64,000 nucleotides of DNA from Acinetobacter sp. B51(2017) (GTDB lineage Bacteria > Pseudomonadota > Gammaproteobacteria > Pseudomonadales > Moraxellaceae), in NCBI RefSeq assembly GCF_003711395.1, contig NZ_PJRJ01000010.1:31632-95631 (forward strand), written 5' to 3'. Shown one piece after another: positions 63,877 to 64,000 of this stretch. The translations under genes and the position numbers were made by a program. The notes beneath the pieces were generated by a model, which worked only from the letters and a program-made list of their open reading frames with translations, searched no databases and was not told the origin of the DNA. Numbering within the stretch: the stretch's first letter is position 1; every line of letters begins with the position of its first letter.

Positions 63877-64000
63877 ACCCGAATCATGGATAAGCCTGAT
63901 TTTACATCGTTATAAATTGAGGCTTATTTTGATGACAGATTTGATAAGCACATAAGGATGCGTAAATTCCAGCGAAATAACCTGAAAGAGAACGATGGCG
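63877..64000 (-). mobile_element. IS982-family insertion sequence, copy 3 (cut by window end)
   Basis: The left end ACCCGAATCATGGATAAG and 124 bases identical to copy 2. It contains the 3' end of the transposase gene (stop at about 63902). By comparison with copies 1 and 2 it should end at 64849. Confidence 0.92.
63902..64000 (-). CDS. IS982-family transposase, C-terminal end (IS copy 3)
   Basis: The last 33 codon positions including the stop of the transposase, identical in DNA to copy 2; the rest lies beyond the window. Ends ...CHQNKPQFITM as in copy 2, rather than the KPQFIKM of copy 1. Confidence 0.88.
   Translation of the reverse strand, partial: RHRSLSGYFAGIYASLCAYQICHQNKPQFITM

Noticed and set aside
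53001..64000. Prophage or integrative conjugative element
   Set aside because: No integrase, tail, capsid or type IV secretion genes are present; the IS borders and repM explain the region as an integrated mobilisable plasmid.

Overview
The window reads as Acinetobacter chromosome, with a small Acinetobacter-type plasmid joined to it at the right end. The genus call rests on recognised proteins and gene order: a near full-length match in pattern to the Acinetobacter fatty acyl-CoA reductase Acr1, the pilMNOPQ-aroKB-SPOR-gltBD block, an mra/mur cluster that stops at mraY and has no mraZ, and a RepM-type plasmid with Xer (pdif) sites typical of this genus. No database search was run.

Region 1 (1-31,400) is housekeeping DNA, mostly on the minus strand. 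It holds the start of a type IV pilin gene with a sigma-54 promoter, a lemA/TPM-domain operon, gltBD, a SPOR-domain gene, aroKB, pilMNOPQ, the divergent ponA (PBP1A), rlmA, and the cell-wall cluster rsmH-ftsL-ftsI-murE-murF-mraY. A periplasmic sulfate-binding protein, a small exported protein and gltX follow.

Region 2 (31,400-53,190) holds tRNA-Ala and tRNA-Glu, a split zinc-ribbon membrane protein, a cation efflux pump, ettA, metY, a complete IS982-family element (copy 1, with a 7-bp target duplication) upstream of acr1, a SulP-carbonic anhydrase fusion, tex, ompR-envZ with a strong hairpin between the two genes, a CoA-transferase, a duplicated tRNA-Phe, hisB-hisH, a DUF805 protein and an unusual Val/Asp/Gly-rich repeat protein.

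Region 3 (53,193-64,000) is a plasmid bounded by two directly repeated copies of the same IS. The bases just inside the two IS copies are the same 8-bp word (54166-54173 and 63869-63876). That is expected if a circular plasmid carrying one IS copy recombined with a chromosomal copy. The plasmid part has four Xer-recombination (pdif) sites in strictly alternating orientation. These cut it into modules: a two-gene unknown operon with a SEC-C zinc motif; a brnT-brnA toxin-antitoxin pair; a cargo module with an octapeptide-repeat protein, a small cysteine-motif ORF and a three-gene AT-rich unknown operon; and the backbone with relaxase, putative oriT, iterons, repM and a replication-associated DNA-binding protein. 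IS copy 3 runs off the end of the window.

The most novel material is the set of unrecognised cargo genes between pdif sites, and a duplicated terminator/22-bp element/small-ORF cassette, one copy of which runs into a pdif site.
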